From the NCBI RefSeq assembly GCF_041240605.1, contig NZ_CP162487.1, positions 2,487,001 through 2,551,000 of the forward strand: a DNA stretch of 64,000 nucleotides. The letters are read 5' to 3'. The DNA is from Xanthomonas sp. DAR 80977 (lineage in GTDB: Bacteria; Pseudomonadota; Gammaproteobacteria; Xanthomonadales; Xanthomonadaceae). Shown one piece after another: positions 38,861-53,367 of this stretch; within the stretch, counting starts at the first letter, position 1, and each line of letters starts with the position of its first letter. The position numbers and the translations under genes are program-made. A model generated the notes under the pieces. The model saw only the letters and a list, made by a program, of their open reading frames with translations, did no database searches and was not told the origin of the DNA.

Positions 38861-39031
38861 TCAGCGCCTGTCGGCGCGATCGGGGTGGTCCACCTCGCCG
38901 TATCCCGCATGCGGGCGGTCGTGCGTGTCGCTGCGGCAGGCCGCGCCGCGCGCGGCCCCGGATACGGCTGGCGGAAGGCCCATGCCGGTGCGCGCAGGGG
39001 AGTGGGTCATCGCCGGGTCGCTGATCGACAT
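38861..39031 (-). CDS. Possible 56-residue protein upstream of the hydrolase
   Basis: The frame starts MSISDPAMTHSPARTGMG at 39031 with a strong GAGGGAA ribosome site four bases before the ATG, and stops two bases before the hydrolase start, as expected in an operon. It has one Cys, no hydrophobic segment and a His/Arg/Asp-rich tail. No family recognised. The ribosome site and spacing support it; the composition does not help. Confidence 0.4.
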   Translation of the reverse strand: MSISDPAMTHSPARTGMGLPPAVSGAARGAACRSDTHDRPHAGYGEVDHPDRADRR

Positions 39032-39108
39032 ACGTTCCCTCGTTGTTTCTCGCCCCGCGCGCGCAAGCGCGGCAGGGCTTCTCGCGGTCAGGTTGGCAGG
39101 CAGGCGCG

Positions 39109-42031
<2,923 letters not shown>

Positions 42032-42040
42032 CGCCCATGC

Positions 42041-42160
42041 GCGGGAGTGGGGATTCGGGATTGGGGATTCGTAGTCGCCCGCCGCGTCTCCACCGGCAGT
42101 GCGCATCGCCGCCATCCCGCTGTTGCGAATCCCCAATCCCGCATTCCCAATCCCGGCCCC
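42041..42160. repeat. GGGATTCGGG-type element, copy 3, between guaB and guaA
   Basis: Left end 42041-42071 is nearly identical to that of copy 1; the right end runs to 42160 and abuts the guaA start codon with no room for a Shine-Dalgarno sequence after it. Thus the guaA leader is made of this element. Confidence 0.75.
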
Positions 42161-42161
42161 A

Positions 42162-43727
<1,566 letters not shown>

Positions 43728-43777
43728 TTCCACGTCTGGCATCGGCTGGCACTGAGTAGCACGAAAACACACCTAAG

Positions 43778-43800
43778 CCCGCGTCACTGCGGGATTTTTT
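43778..43800 (+). terminator. Terminator after guaA
   Basis: CCCGC-GTCACT-GCGGG followed by ATTTTTT, about 50 bases past the guaA stop and already on the element side. It would end guaA transcription before the integrase gene. Confidence 0.85.
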
Positions 43801-43852
43801 GTGACTTGGTTCGGCACCATCAGGCAATCTTTGGCATCGCCAAGCACCAATT

Positions 43853-44009
43853 TTTCATGGCATGATAAATGGCATTGAGTGCTTCGATACCATGAGATGC
43901 CATCGATACCATGCAGTCCACTTTCTTGGGTTCATGGTATTGATCTGACGTAGTGCAATGATTTTATTGTGTTTTACGTCAAGATGGGACGGGTTCCAGA
44001 TCATGGTAT
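43853..44009. repeat. Repeated ATACCATG/CATGGTAT motifs before the integrase gene
   Basis: ATACCATG at 43887-43894 and 43906-43913 (both preceded by CG), its complement CATGGTAT at 43933-43940 and 44002-44009, and related CATGGCAT near 43857. The array fills the 300-base gap between guaA and int. Short direct and inverted copies beside an att site usually are arm-type sites for integrase or directionality factor; this is inference. Confidence 0.6.
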
Positions 44010-44033
44010 TTGAGCCGAACTAAGGCGAGAACC

Positions 44034-45236
44034 ATGCTGACCGATACCAAGCTGCGTAACCTCAAGCCGAGGGACAAGCTATACAAGGAAAACGACCGTG
44101 ACGGCCTCTATGTGGCCGTCACGCCCGCCGGAGCGATCTCGTTCCGCTACAACTACTTGATCCACGGCCGGCAGGAGACCATCACCTTCGGCCGCTATGG
44201 CGTTGGCGGCATCACCCTTGCGGAAGCCCGCGAGCGGTTGGGCGAGGCCAAGAAGATGATCGCGGCCGGGAAGTCGCCGGCCAAAGAGAAGGCGCGGGAC
44301 AAGGCCCGCGTCAAGGATGCGGAGACGTTCGGGGCGTGGGCGGAAAAGTGGCTGCGCGGCTACCAGATGGCTGACTCCACCCGCGACATGCGCCGTTCAA
44401 TCTACGAGCGCGAGCTGAAGCCTAAATTCAGCAACCAGAAGCTGGTGGAGATCACCCACGAGGACTTGCGGGCGCTGACCGATGCCATCGTGGAGCGCGG
44501 TGCACCGGCGACCGCAGTGCATGCTCGCGAGGTGATGTTGCAGGTCTTTCGCTGGGCCATCGAGCGCGGCCAGAAGGTCGAGAACCCGGCAGAGCTGGTG
44601 CGGCCGACGACTATCGCCAAGTTCGAGCCGCGCGACCGTGCGCTGACGCCCGACGAGATCCGTCTGATGTATCAGTACATGGAGCGCATCGGCACAACGC
44701 CATCCATTCGGGCTGCCGCCAAGTTGTTGCTGCTGACGATGGTGCGCAAGAGCGAGCTGACCAACGCGACCTGGAGCGAGATCAACTTCAGCGAGGCGCT
44801 TTGGACCATCCCGAAGGAGCGGATGAAGCGACGCAATCCGCACCTGGTGTTCCTGTCCCGGCAGGCGCTGGACATCTTCATTGCCCTCAAGACCTTTGCC
44901 GGCGGATCGGACTACGTGTTGCCGTCGCGGTACGACTCGGACTTGCCCATGAGCAGCGCCACGCTCAACCAGGTGCTGACGCTGACGTATCGGCTGGCGC
45001 AGAAGGAAGGGAAGTCGCTCGCCAAGTTCGGGCCACATGACTTGCGGCGCACAGCCAGCACGTTGTTGCATGAGGCCGGCTACAACACGGACTGGATTGA
45101 GAAGTGCCTGGCGCACGAGCAGCGAGGCGTCAGGGCCGTCTACAACAAGGCCGAGTACCGCGAGCAGCGGACGGCGATGTTGCAAGACTGGGCGGACATG
45201 ATCGACGAATGGACACTGAAGCGGCCGAAGGCGTAA
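44034..45236 (+). CDS. int: Tyrosine recombinase/integrase, P4-like with DUF4102 domain
   Basis: The 400-residue protein has an N-terminal DUF4102 arm-binding domain (LRNLKPRDKLYKENDRDGL), a core-binding domain and a C-terminal catalytic domain. Catalytic residues fit Arg238 (TMVRKSEL), His335 and Arg338 (HDLRR), His361 (LAHEQ) and Tyr370 (VYNKAEY). The ATG at 44034 has AAGGCGAG upstream; the frame is open earlier only through a TTG. It lies 306 bases from guaA and points away, as integrases at guaA islands do. Confidence 0.95.
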   Translation: MLTDTKLRNLKPRDKLYKENDRDGLYVAVTPAGAISFRYNYLIHGRQETITFGRYGVGGITLAEARERLGEAKKMIAAGKSPAKEKARDKARVKDAETFGAWAEKWLRGYQMADSTRDMRRSIYERELKPKFSNQKLVEITHEDLRALTDAIVERGAPATAVHAREVMLQVFRWAIERGQKVENPAELVRPTTIAKFEPRDRALTPDEIRLMYQYMERIGTTPSIRAAAKLLLLTMVRKSELTNATWSEINFSEALWTIPKERMKRRNPHLVFLSRQALDIFIALKTFAGGSDYVLPSRYDSDLPMSSATLNQVLTLTYRLAQKEGKSLAKFGPHDLRRTASTLLHEAGYNTDWIEKCLAHEQRGVRAVYNKAEYREQRTAMLQDWADMIDEWTLKRPKA

Positions 45237-45292
45237 GCCAGAAGATGACAGTTTGCTCGCCTGCCCGAACATCGAGGCATGGCCCCGGGTTT

Positions 45293-45332
45293 CATTGACA
45301 CTTGAGGGGCGCTGCGTTTTAGCCGCTAAAAA
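45293..45332. promoter_or_regulatory. RK2-type iteron plus KorB operator, left copy of an inverted 40-bp repeat
   Basis: TGACACTTGAGGGGCGC (45296-45312) matches the RK2 oriV iteron consensus; TTTAGCCGCTAAA (45318-45330) is the KorB operator. The 40 bases recur inverted at 54547-54586 with two differences. The operator overlaps the last codons of the AlpA gene on the other strand. Confidence 0.85.
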
Positions 45333-45571
45333 GTGGCTGCTGCGACCGACGGGGTGAAGCCGGGACGCATGGCCTGAGTGCCCGATGCCTTGCGCGCCTC
45401 GATCCATTCCTCGACCTCGGCCAAGTCCCAGGCGACGTTTCGGCTGGTGAGCGCAATGCGACGCGGAAACTCCCCGCGCTGCTCCATATTGAAAATCGTG
45501 CGCTCAGACAGCGGGATCATCGCCAGTAGCTTCTTGCGGTTGATGAGCGTCTTACTTGTCGTTGTCTGCAT
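45326..45571 (-). CDS. AlpA-family DNA-binding protein, probable excisionase
   Basis: The 81-residue protein fits AlpA/MerR-like excisionases: LINRKKLLAMIPLSERTIFNMEQRGEFPRRI is a winged helix-turn-helix, then RNVAWDLAEVEEWIEARKAS. AlpA proteins activate or direct excision of P4-like elements. I chose ATG at 45571 (MQTTTSKTL); a GTG 21 bases upstream is possible. It converges on int and its stop codon falls in a KorB operator. Confidence 0.88.
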   Translation of the reverse strand: MQTTTSKTLINRKKLLAMIPLSERTIFNMEQRGEFPRRIALTSRNVAWDLAEVEEWIEARKASGTQAMRPGFTPSVAAATF

Positions 45572-45650
45572 CCCTTGGCCTCTTTCAGTCACTTGCGAAC
45601 ATGTGCCTGATGGTGCCTGTGAATGCGGATTGTTTCGTTCTATTAGTTGG

Positions 45651-46640
45651 TCAATTTGGTTGACGCCGCGAGCGCGACTTTGAACTCAAGTGGAACATCG
45701 CAGGGATCGACGCCAGTGCCTTCGATACGGCTTGGCGTTCTATACCTAGCTTTCGCGCAATCTCCGACTGGTTGAGCCCAGACCACTGGAGCATCAGCAT
45801 TTGTTTTTTGCGGTCTGACAGCTTCGAGTCCACCATGAGCCGCGCTTGATTGCGCAACTCCGCTTTGTCTGCTGGCTGAAAGGTTTGGCCGGCGACGTAG
45901 TGGAAGAAGTAGCTGTCAACCAGTTGATCGCCCGATTTCACTTGAGGCGTAGCTGGCTTTGCGCACTGCTGGCTGAGCCTGGCGAGTTCGAGATCGAACT
46001 GCGCGAGTGAGCGTCTTGCTTGTCTGTATGAGGGATTCCATGCGCCATTCGGCAATTTGGGCCGGTGATCCAGGCAGTACAGGCTGCTGAGTCGAAGTTT
46101 CTCCTCGGGGTCGTCAGCCTTTGGGTCATCGCTCCCACCGGCGAACGAGGTCAACTCGGCGAGTGCTCCGCAAAACCGGCAGAAGCCCTGCTGACGTTCA
46201 CCATTCAGGCGGGTGTCGCGCACCTGTGACTTGGCTGGTCGTTTGCACGCACAGTCCCACACCAGTTCGATCAGTGATTCCAGCGTTGCGACAAAACGCT
46301 GATCTCTCGCAGACTGTCGATCTTCCGTGAGAACGAACGCGCGCAGCAATTGCCGCTGCAAGCGAACCATCGCATCAAGCCCCACCAGTTGAATGATCGC
46401 GCTGAAGCTCACTCCCGTGCCGGCGCCGGGGACGTGGCCCGAATAGCGCACTGGAAGGGCTGCCATGTAGGCGGCCACGGCGGGATCGATCAGTTCCTGT
46501 ATCAATCGCACGATGGGATAGCGCCGCGAGGATGCGGAGTACGGCCGCCAGCGATCTTGAAACTGCCGGATGGCTTCCGAGACGGTGGGGTCGCAACCTT
46601 CCCAGATAACGATGATTGGGTCATTCTTCATGTCAACCAT
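45651..46640 (-). CDS. Helix-turn-helix protein with possible zinc site, element regulator candidate
   Basis: The 329-residue protein (start ATG at 46640; 46631 also possible) has no N-terminal family I recognise. Its middle has CKRP and FCRFCGAL...LYCLDHRP, a likely zinc knuckle. Its C-terminus is an HTH: DRKKQMLMLQWSGLNQSEIARKLGIERQAVSKAL, like sigma-70 region 4 or LuxR helices. It is divergent from the small gene and repA. The same start region is duplicated before traK, which makes it a candidate controller of both. GC content is clearly below that of the chromosome. Confidence 0.7.
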   Translation of the reverse strand: MVDMKNDPIIVIWEGCDPTVSEAIRQFQDRWRPYSASSRRYPIVRLIQELIDPAVAAYMAALPVRYSGHVPGAGTGVSFSAIIQLVGLDAMVRLQRQLLRAFVLTEDRQSARDQRFVATLESLIELVWDCACKRPAKSQVRDTRLNGERQQGFCRFCGALAELTSFAGGSDDPKADDPEEKLRLSSLYCLDHRPKLPNGAWNPSYRQARRSLAQFDLELARLSQQCAKPATPQVKSGDQLVDSYFFHYVAGQTFQPADKAELRNQARLMVDSKLSDRKKQMLMLQWSGLNQSEIARKLGIERQAVSKALASIPAMFHLSSKSRSRRQPN

Positions 46641-46722
46641 TTTGGACAATTAATAAGATGTAGGCAACCCCCAATAGCACCTAACCTTCGTAGCAATTCA
46701 GTTGATAACGGAGGTTTACGCA
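46626..46722. promoter_or_regulatory. Divergent control region before repA operon, copy A of a duplicated block
   Basis: About 97 bases from CTTCATGTCAACCA to the strong ribosome site GGAGGTTTACG before the ATG at 46723. The block recurs with about three quarters identity at 54892-54988 before traK; the ends match best (TTCAGTTGATAACGGAGG). The minus-strand start of the HTH gene lies inside. Confidence 0.8.
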
Positions 46723-46944
46723 ATGACGATAGAAGACACGCTGCTGCAACGCTTCGGCCCACTGCTAAGCATCGCGCAGCTCGCCACTGTCCTTGATCGC
46801 TCGCCTGATGGACTGCGGATCAGCTTGCGCGCAACGAACGAGTGGGCGCAGCGAATCAACAGGGCCCGCTTGAAGATCGGCCGGCGGGTCTACTTCCGAA
46901 CCTCGCAGATCGCCGAGGTGTTGAGCGACGAGTCCCTGTACTGA
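46723..46944 (+). CDS. Small HTH-like plasmid protein upstream of repA
   Basis: The 73-residue protein (MTIEDTLLQRFGPLLSI...) resembles short plasmid DNA-binding proteins: IAQLATVLDRSPDGLRISL is a plausible helix-turn-helix and INRARLKIGRRVYFRTSQIAEVL a wing. It has the strong ribosome site described for the control region and ends 15 bases before repA. In plasmids of this kind a small repressor commonly precedes repA; that role is inferred. Confidence 0.75.
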   Translation: MTIEDTLLQRFGPLLSIAQLATVLDRSPDGLRISLRATNEWAQRINRARLKIGRRVYFRTSQIAEVLSDESLY

Positions 46945-46959
46945 GCGGGGAACAGCGTC

Positions 46960-47838
46960 ATGGCGATTGATGTACTGGCGGCGTTTGAGCACGAACCGCC
47001 GGTGCTGGACTTCTTATGGCCTGGCTTCCTGGCGGGAACGGTCGGCGCGCTCGTCGCCCCAGGGGCTACGGGCAAGAGTTTCTGGGCGCTAGAAGCGGCC
47101 ATGAGCATCGCATGCAGCGTTCCGGGTGGCGACCTCGTGGGCCTTGCCCCCGCACATTCCGGGCGCGTGGTCTATCTGGCCGGTGAAGACCCGCCGCCCG
47201 CGCTTGTGCGGCGCGTTCACGCCATCGGCCAGCACCTCGGGCACGCAGCTCGCCAAGCCATCGCAGAGAACTTGGTGCTTGAGCCGATCATGGGCAAGCG
47301 CATGGACATCATGAACAAGGCTCACCTGCGCCGCGTCATTGAGGACGGTGCCGGGGCGAGGCTGATTGTGCTGGATACCCTGAGCCGTATTCACGCCCTC
47401 GATGAGAACAGCAACGGCAACATGGCCCACCTCGTGGCCGTGTTGGAGCACGTTGCGGCCACCACGGGCGCATCCGTGCTCTACCTACACCACGTCAGCA
47501 AGGGAAGCGCCCGCGAAGGGCAAACCGACCAGCAGCAGGCTGCGCGTGGCGCATCGGCGTTGATCGACAACGCCAGGTGGTGTGGTTACGTCGCTCGCAT
47601 GACCGAGGATGAGGCAAAGCGCCTCAGCGACCGCCCCCACGACCGGCAGCCCATCGGTAATGAGCGCCGCAGCTACTTCGTGCGTTTCGGCGTCAGCAAG
47701 CAGAACTACGACGCCACGCCGCTTGATCGCTGGTACATGCGGCACTCCGGCGGCGTACTGGTGCCAGTGGAACTGCATGAGGCCCGCAGGAGTGAGGAGA
47801 AGGGATGCGATGGCCGGAGGCGAAGCGATGGCTTTTGA
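46960..47838 (+). CDS. repA: IncQ-type replicative helicase RepA
   Basis: The 292-residue protein is a RecA-fold hexameric helicase like RSF1010 RepA: Walker A APGATGKS at 33-40, LAGEDPPPALVRRVHAIG, Walker B-like LIVLDTLSRIHALDEN, LHHVSKGSA and QQQAARGASALIDNARW, then FVRFGVSKQNYDA. In IncQ plasmids it unwinds the origin opened by RepC. Its end overlaps repC by 11 bases. The RepB primase, the third IncQ replication protein, was not found in the window. Confidence 0.93.
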   Translation: MAIDVLAAFEHEPPVLDFLWPGFLAGTVGALVAPGATGKSFWALEAAMSIACSVPGGDLVGLAPAHSGRVVYLAGEDPPPALVRRVHAIGQHLGHAARQAIAENLVLEPIMGKRMDIMNKAHLRRVIEDGAGARLIVLDTLSRIHALDENSNGNMAHLVAVLEHVAATTGASVLYLHHVSKGSAREGQTDQQQAARGASALIDNARWCGYVARMTEDEAKRLSDRPHDRQPIGNERRSYFVRFGVSKQNYDATPLDRWYMRHSGGVLVPVELHEARRSEEKGCDGRRRSDGF

Positions 47839-48697
47839 CCTCACCCATGCCAGGCACGATCCAATGCACTGCTTGGTCCCCGGCTTGTTCCGCAGTCTCA
47901 AACGCGGAGAACGGAAGAAACTCAAGCTCGATGTGACGTATCACTACGCCGAGAATGAACAAGCGCGGTTCGTCGGCTTTGAGCCGCTCGGTGCCGATGA
48001 CATGCGGCTGCTGCAAGGTCTGGTGGCTCTTGGCGGGCCGAAAGGCATTATCCTGACGTCGGAGCCAACAGCAGACTTACCGAAGCAGCTCCGTCTATTC
48101 CTTGAGCCAAAATTTGACGCGGTAGGGCAGGATGCGCTTGTCGTGAGAGAGAGCATGGCCAGCCTACTAAGCGAGATCGGCTTGACCGATGGCGGCGACA
48201 ATATCAGGGCGATCAAGGCGTGCTTGCTGCGCATGGCAAACGTGACAGTAGTAGTCACCAAAGGGAGCAGGCAACGGTCTTTTCACTTGATGAGCTATGC
48301 CTTCGATGAGGAGGACGGACGGCTATTCGTCGCGCTGAATCCTCAGATTGCAGAGGCGATTCTTGGGCGGCGTCCGTATACCCGCATTGAGATGGCCGAG
48401 GTGCGGGCGCTACAAACCGATCCGGCCCGCCTGATTCACCAACGACTATGCGGCTGGATCGATCCTGGCAAAGCCGGCCGCGTGGAACTGGATACCCTTT
48501 CCGGTTACGTTTGGCCGGACGACGCGAACGCTGAGGCCATGAAGAAGCGCCGTCAGAAGGCCCGCAAGGCTCTGGCCGAGCTTGCCGCCGTGGGCTGGAA
48601 GGTGTCCGAATATGCGGAAGGGAAGTGGGAAATCGGGAGGCCGAAGCCCGTAGTAACGTTCCCCAATCTCCGTAGTAACGTTCCCCTTCACCCGTAG
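47828..48697 (+). CDS. repC: IncQ-type replication initiator RepC
   Basis: The 289-residue protein matches RSF1010 RepC in LTHARHDPMHCLVPGLFRSLKRGERK, EPLGADDMRLLQGLVAL, RLFLEPKFDAV and HQRLCGWIDPGKAGRV...LSGYVWP. RepC binds iterons and melts the origin. ATG at 47828 has a GGAGG box seven bases upstream; ATG at 47810 is also in frame. The last codons contain the first two iterons, which lie at 48649-48708, so origin and gene end overlap. Confidence 0.93.
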   Translation: MAFDLTHARHDPMHCLVPGLFRSLKRGERKKLKLDVTYHYAENEQARFVGFEPLGADDMRLLQGLVALGGPKGIILTSEPTADLPKQLRLFLEPKFDAVGQDALVVRESMASLLSEIGLTDGGDNIRAIKACLLRMANVTVVVTKGSRQRSFHLMSYAFDEEDGRLFVALNPQIAEAILGRRPYTRIEMAEVRALQTDPARLIHQRLCGWIDPGKAGRVELDTLSGYVWPDDANAEAMKKRRQKARKALAELAAVGWKVSEYAEGKWEIGRPKPVVTFPNLRSNVPLHP

Positions 48698-48708
48698 CAA
48701 CGTTCCCC
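48649..48708 (+). repeat. Three origin iterons at the end of repC, 22-base period
   Basis: CGTAGTAACGTTCCCC at 48649-48664 and 48671-48686, and CGTAGCAACGTTCCCC at 48693-48708, spaced exactly 22 bases. They overlap the end of the RepC gene. Position and period fit an IncQ-type oriV, with RepC as the likely binder. Confidence 0.8.
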
Positions 48709-48905
48709 GCCAAAAACTGGAAAACACAGTAACGGCGCGGGCTTGCGGCTGGTTCGAAAATTCCATCCATGATCTTCCAAGATCATCCACTAGGCGCGGC
48801 ATTTGCCGCCGCCCTGTAGGGCGACGCCAAGCCCTTGCCGATGGTCGGCCTTCGGCCGTTGAGTTGTACGCCAGAAGAGGTGGTCAGCTCCGGTCGGTCC
48901 TTTTT

Positions 48906-48943
48906 GGGGTCGCCTCAGAAAACGGAAAATAAAGCACGCTAAG
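48906..48943. repeat. Left inverted repeat of mer transposon
   Basis: 38-bp Tn21/Tn501-type terminal repeat starting GGGGTCGCCTCAGAAAACGG. The stop codon of the tnpA remnant lies inside it, as in intact Tn21-family elements. Flanked outside by TTTTT. Confidence 0.95.
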
Positions 48944-49315
48944 CCGGTTGCAGCGGTCGTAGCGGCCTGAACTTGCCCGCGCCGATCTTGGCGCTGCTGC
49001 GCCAGAGGTAATCGCCGGTGAGGTTGATGTGCTCCCAACCGAGCGGCGACAGGTACTGCAACAGCGCGTCATCAACGGCATGGCCGTTGCCACGCAGCGC
49101 GTGCGCAGCCCGTTCCAGATAGACCGTGTTCCACAACACGACGGCAGCCGTTACCAGATTGAGGCCGCTAGCCCGGTAGCCGGGCCGCGCCGCTGCCGGA
49201 TGATGGAGAGGTCGGTTTCGCTGAACGTGTAGTGACGGATCAACTCATCCTTGGTGTCCGGCAACGCCAGCAGGCTTTCGCGCTCGGCGGCGGACAGGAT
49301 TGAACGACGTGGCAT
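48939..49315 (-). pseudogene. tnpA: tnpA remnant with internal deletion
   Basis: The first about 45 codons of a Tn21/Tn501-type transposase ([18 protein letters not shown]..., RQRRGPA) join, near 49175-49181, to the last about 80 codons ([19 protein letters not shown] ... [14 protein letters not shown], ending LRPLQPA). The joint is at a GGCTA microhomology and shifts the frame. Nearly 870 codons including all catalytic residues are gone, so the transposon cannot move by itself but its ends remain usable in trans. Confidence 0.93.
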
Positions 49316-49317
49316 AT

Positions 49318-49878
49318 TTACTGATCCGTTCTCAAGTATTGATACAGGGTTTCGCGACTGATTCCGAATTCACGAGCCAGCTTGGTCTTTTGCTCGCCAG
49401 CCTCGACACGTTGGCGCAGTTCGGCAATACGCTCAGACGACAGGGATTTCTTCCTGCCACGGTAGGCCCCGCGCTGCTTGGCGAGCGCGATGCCCTCGCG
49501 CTGCCGCTCGCGGATCAAGGCGCGTTCGAACTCGGCGAACGCGCCCATTACCGACAGCATCAGGTTCGCCATCGGCGAGTCCTCGCCGGTGAAGGTCAAA
49601 TGCTCCTTAAGGAACTCGATGCGTACGCCGCGCTGGGTGAGGCCCTGCACCAGGCGGCGCAGGTCGTCGAGGTTGCGCGCCAGACGATCCATGCTGTGCA
49701 CCACGACCGTGTCGCCTTCGCGCACGAAGGCGAGCAGCCGTTCCAGTTCGGGCCGCCGTGTGTCCTTGCCCGACGCCTTGTCGGTGAACACTTTATCCAC
49801 CTGGATCTGTTCGAGCTGCCGTTCTGGGTTCTGGTCGAAGCTGCTGACGCGGACGTAACCGATGCGCTGACCGTGCAA
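49318..49878 (-). CDS. tnpR: Resolvase TnpR, Tn501/Tn21 type
   Basis: The 186-residue serine recombinase has [14 protein letters not shown] with the catalytic Ser (position 12), [29 protein letters not shown] and a C-terminal HTH ([19 protein letters not shown]). It resolves cointegrates at res, which lies just upstream. It is complete and ends three bases before the tnpA start, as in Tn501. Confidence 0.96.
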   Translation of the reverse strand: MHGQRIGYVRVSSFDQNPERQLEQIQVDKVFTDKASGKDTRRPELERLLAFVREGDTVVVHSMDRLARNLDDLRRLVQGLTQRGVRIEFLKEHLTFTGEDSPMANLMLSVMGAFAEFERALIRERQREGIALAKQRGAYRGRKKSLSSERIAELRQRVEAGEQKTKLAREFGISRETLYQYLRTDQ

Positions 49879-50008
49879 GGTATCCTCCTGAGGGAAATGT
49901 GTCAGGAAGAAATCTATGACCCTTGACGGCGTATGTCAATCAATTCGGAAGGCAACTCTATTCTGACGATTTAGCGCCGGATGGTCTGACGCCAAGTTAG
50001 GGTATGCC
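49879..50008. other. Probable res site for TnpR
   Basis: 130 bases between tnpR and urf2 hold no gene. Several TGTCAG/CTGACG/TCTGACG motifs occur (around 49900, 49965, 49985, 50015), as expected for res subsites of the Tn21 family, but I could not fix subsites I-III. Confidence 0.65.
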
Positions 50009-50998
50009 TCAATCTGACGGTAGCGAGTCGCAGGCGTTCGGATCGGCATCGGTTTCGTTCCCTGTCTTGGCACGCGCTTCGAAGCGTTGATAACACTCCA
50101 ACCCGCAGAAGTGCTCGACGTATTCCGCGCCTTCCGGGGTGAAGGCGGCATCGAGCGGGATTTCCTTGCAGCACACGCAGCAACTGGTGGTGGTCGAGTC
50201 ACTTGCATTCATGGTGGCACCCCTCCATTGACTGACGAAGACGGCGAATGCCGCCGCCGGCATTGGCTTCGCGAACAGGAAGCCTTGTCCTGTGTCGCAG
50301 TCCGCTTGTCGCAATAGATCAAGACTCGCCGATGTTTCCACGCCTTCAGCCACCACATCCATGCCCAGCCCGTGCGCAAGCTGAATCACGGTGTGCACGA
50401 TGGTTTGGTCGCGGCGGTCGTTGGCGAGCCCGGCGACAAACGATTGGTCGATCTTGAGCGTGCTGATTGGGCAGCACTTCAGATGTTGCAGACAGGAATA
50501 CCCCGTCCCGAAGTCATCGGCGGCGAAGCGCACACCGATCTGCCGCAAGGCGTCCAGGGCGGGGAAGATCGCCGGATCACCAAACGCGACCGATTCGGTC
50601 AGCTCGATTTCGAGATACTCGGCGGGCAACTCGGCATCAGCCAGCACGCCCTTTACCCACCCGTCGAAGTCCGGTCCCACTTGGCTCGCCGAAACATTGA
50701 CGGCCAGCCGGAACGGTCGCCATGCCAGCATTCGCCAGTCACGCATCTGGCGGCAGGCTTCGCCCAGCACCCAAGCGCCGATTTCAGGCATCAGGCCGGA
50801 CGATTCGACCACGGGCAGGAACTGGCCCGGTGGCAATAGTCCAAGCGTCGGATGACGCCAGCGCAACAGGGCTTCCGCGCCGACAATCCCACCACTGCGC
50901 AGATCGACGACGGGCTGGTAGTGCAGTTCAAGCTGCCCGCGCTCGACCGCTTGGGCCAGTTCCGGCGTCGTCCATCCATCCGGCCGGAAAGCGCTCAT
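50009..50998 (-). CDS. urf2: Urf2: EAL-domain protein with C-terminal DUF3330 zinc-like tail
   Basis: The 329-residue Urf2 of Tn501/Tn21 elements has an EAL domain with [44 protein letters not shown] and AEGVET, all the positions for a c-di-GMP phosphodiesterase. The last 67 residues ([19 protein letters not shown] ... FCGLECYQ) form a cysteine-rich DUF3330 segment. Many annotations call this tail a separate gene starting at the internal ATG (50210-50212). Its start overlaps merE by four bases. Activity in this context is unproven. Confidence 0.9.
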   Translation of the reverse strand: MSAFRPDGWTTPELAQAVERGQLELHYQPVVDLRSGGIVGAEALLRWRHPTLGLLPPGQFLPVVESSGLMPEIGAWVLGEACRQMRDWRMLAWRPFRLAVNVSASQVGPDFDGWVKGVLADAELPAEYLEIELTESVAFGDPAIFPALDALRQIGVRFAADDFGTGYSCLQHLKCCPISTLKIDQSFVAGLANDRRDQTIVHTVIQLAHGLGMDVVAEGVETSASLDLLRQADCDTGQGFLFAKPMPAAAFAVFVSQWRGATMNASDSTTTSCCVCCKEIPLDAAFTPEGAEYVEHFCGLECYQRFEARAKTGNETDADPNACDSLPSD

Positions 50999-51231
50999 TC
51001 TCTTTCCCTGAATGCCCGCAGCGCCCGCGACAGGGACAGAAGGAACAGGCCGGTCAAACCGAGCGCCGCGATGACCCAATGCTCGCCGAGGAAAGCACCG
51101 GCGGTTGTGCCGGCCAGCACGACAGCGAGGATGGGCAGGTGGCAGGGGCAAGTCAGCACAGCCAGTCCGCCCCACAGGTAGCCGGTGATCGGTTTGTGCG
51201 TCTCGGACGGCAAGCGCTCGGGGTTGTTCAT
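50995..51231 (-). CDS. merE: MerE, broad mercury transport protein
   Basis: The 78-residue protein has two TM helices and the CPCH motif ([14 protein letters not shown]) in the first. MerE moves mercury, including methylmercury, across the inner membrane. It overlaps merD by four bases and urf2 by four bases, so merD, merE and urf2 are translationally linked. Confidence 0.93.
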   Translation of the reverse strand: MNNPERLPSETHKPITGYLWGGLAVLTCPCHLPILAVVLAGTTAGAFLGEHWVIAALGLTGLFLLSLSRALRAFRERE

Positions 51232-51593
51232 GGCAGACTCTCCGCGTGCTGTGCCGGCTCGGTCGGCAGGGTGGCCAACTGCACTTCCAGATCGGCCAAC
51301 GCTTCGCGCCGACGCTCGACGAACTGACGCAGCAGGGCAAGCTGCGCGGCCGCTTCGTCGCCGTCCGCCGCATCCAGCGCCCGGCACAGCCGCGCCAGCG
51401 CGTCGAGGCCGATGCCCGCCTCGAAGGCCGCCCGCACGAAGCACAGCCGTTGCAAGGCGGCGTCATCGAACAAGCCGTAGCCGCCTGGTGTGCACGCCAC
51501 CGGGCGCAGCAATCCGCGCAGCAGGTAGTCGCGCACGATATGCACGCTCACCCCGGCATCAAGAGCCAGCCGGGACACCGTGTAGGCGTTCAT
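51228..51593 (-). CDS. merD: MerD, secondary regulator of the mer operon
   Basis: The 121-residue MerR-like protein starts [20 protein letters not shown] with a helix-turn-helix (residues about 5-45). MerD displaces Hg-bound MerR from the operator and so lowers induction after mercury is removed. It starts 18 bases after the merA stop codon (51611-51613). Confidence 0.94.
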   Translation of the reverse strand: MNAYTVSRLALDAGVSVHIVRDYLLRGLLRPVACTPGGYGLFDDAALQRLCFVRAAFEAGIGLDALARLCRALDAADGDEAAAQLALLRQFVERRREALADLEVQLATLPTEPAQHAESLP

Positions 51594-51610
51594 TGAACAC
51601 CTCCTTTTTC

Positions 51611-53308
<1,698 letters not shown>

Positions 53309-53367
53309 TTATCGTTTGTGGCGCCAGACAATGACGTCCGTTGTGCTGCGGTGCCGTTTTCAGTGAC

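Noticed and set aside
43778..43800. Similarity of the guaA terminator (CTAAGCCCGCG...) to the one before ndk as an att repeat
   Set aside because: The shared bases are limited to a generic GC terminator stem; no integrase-related flank at 24985.
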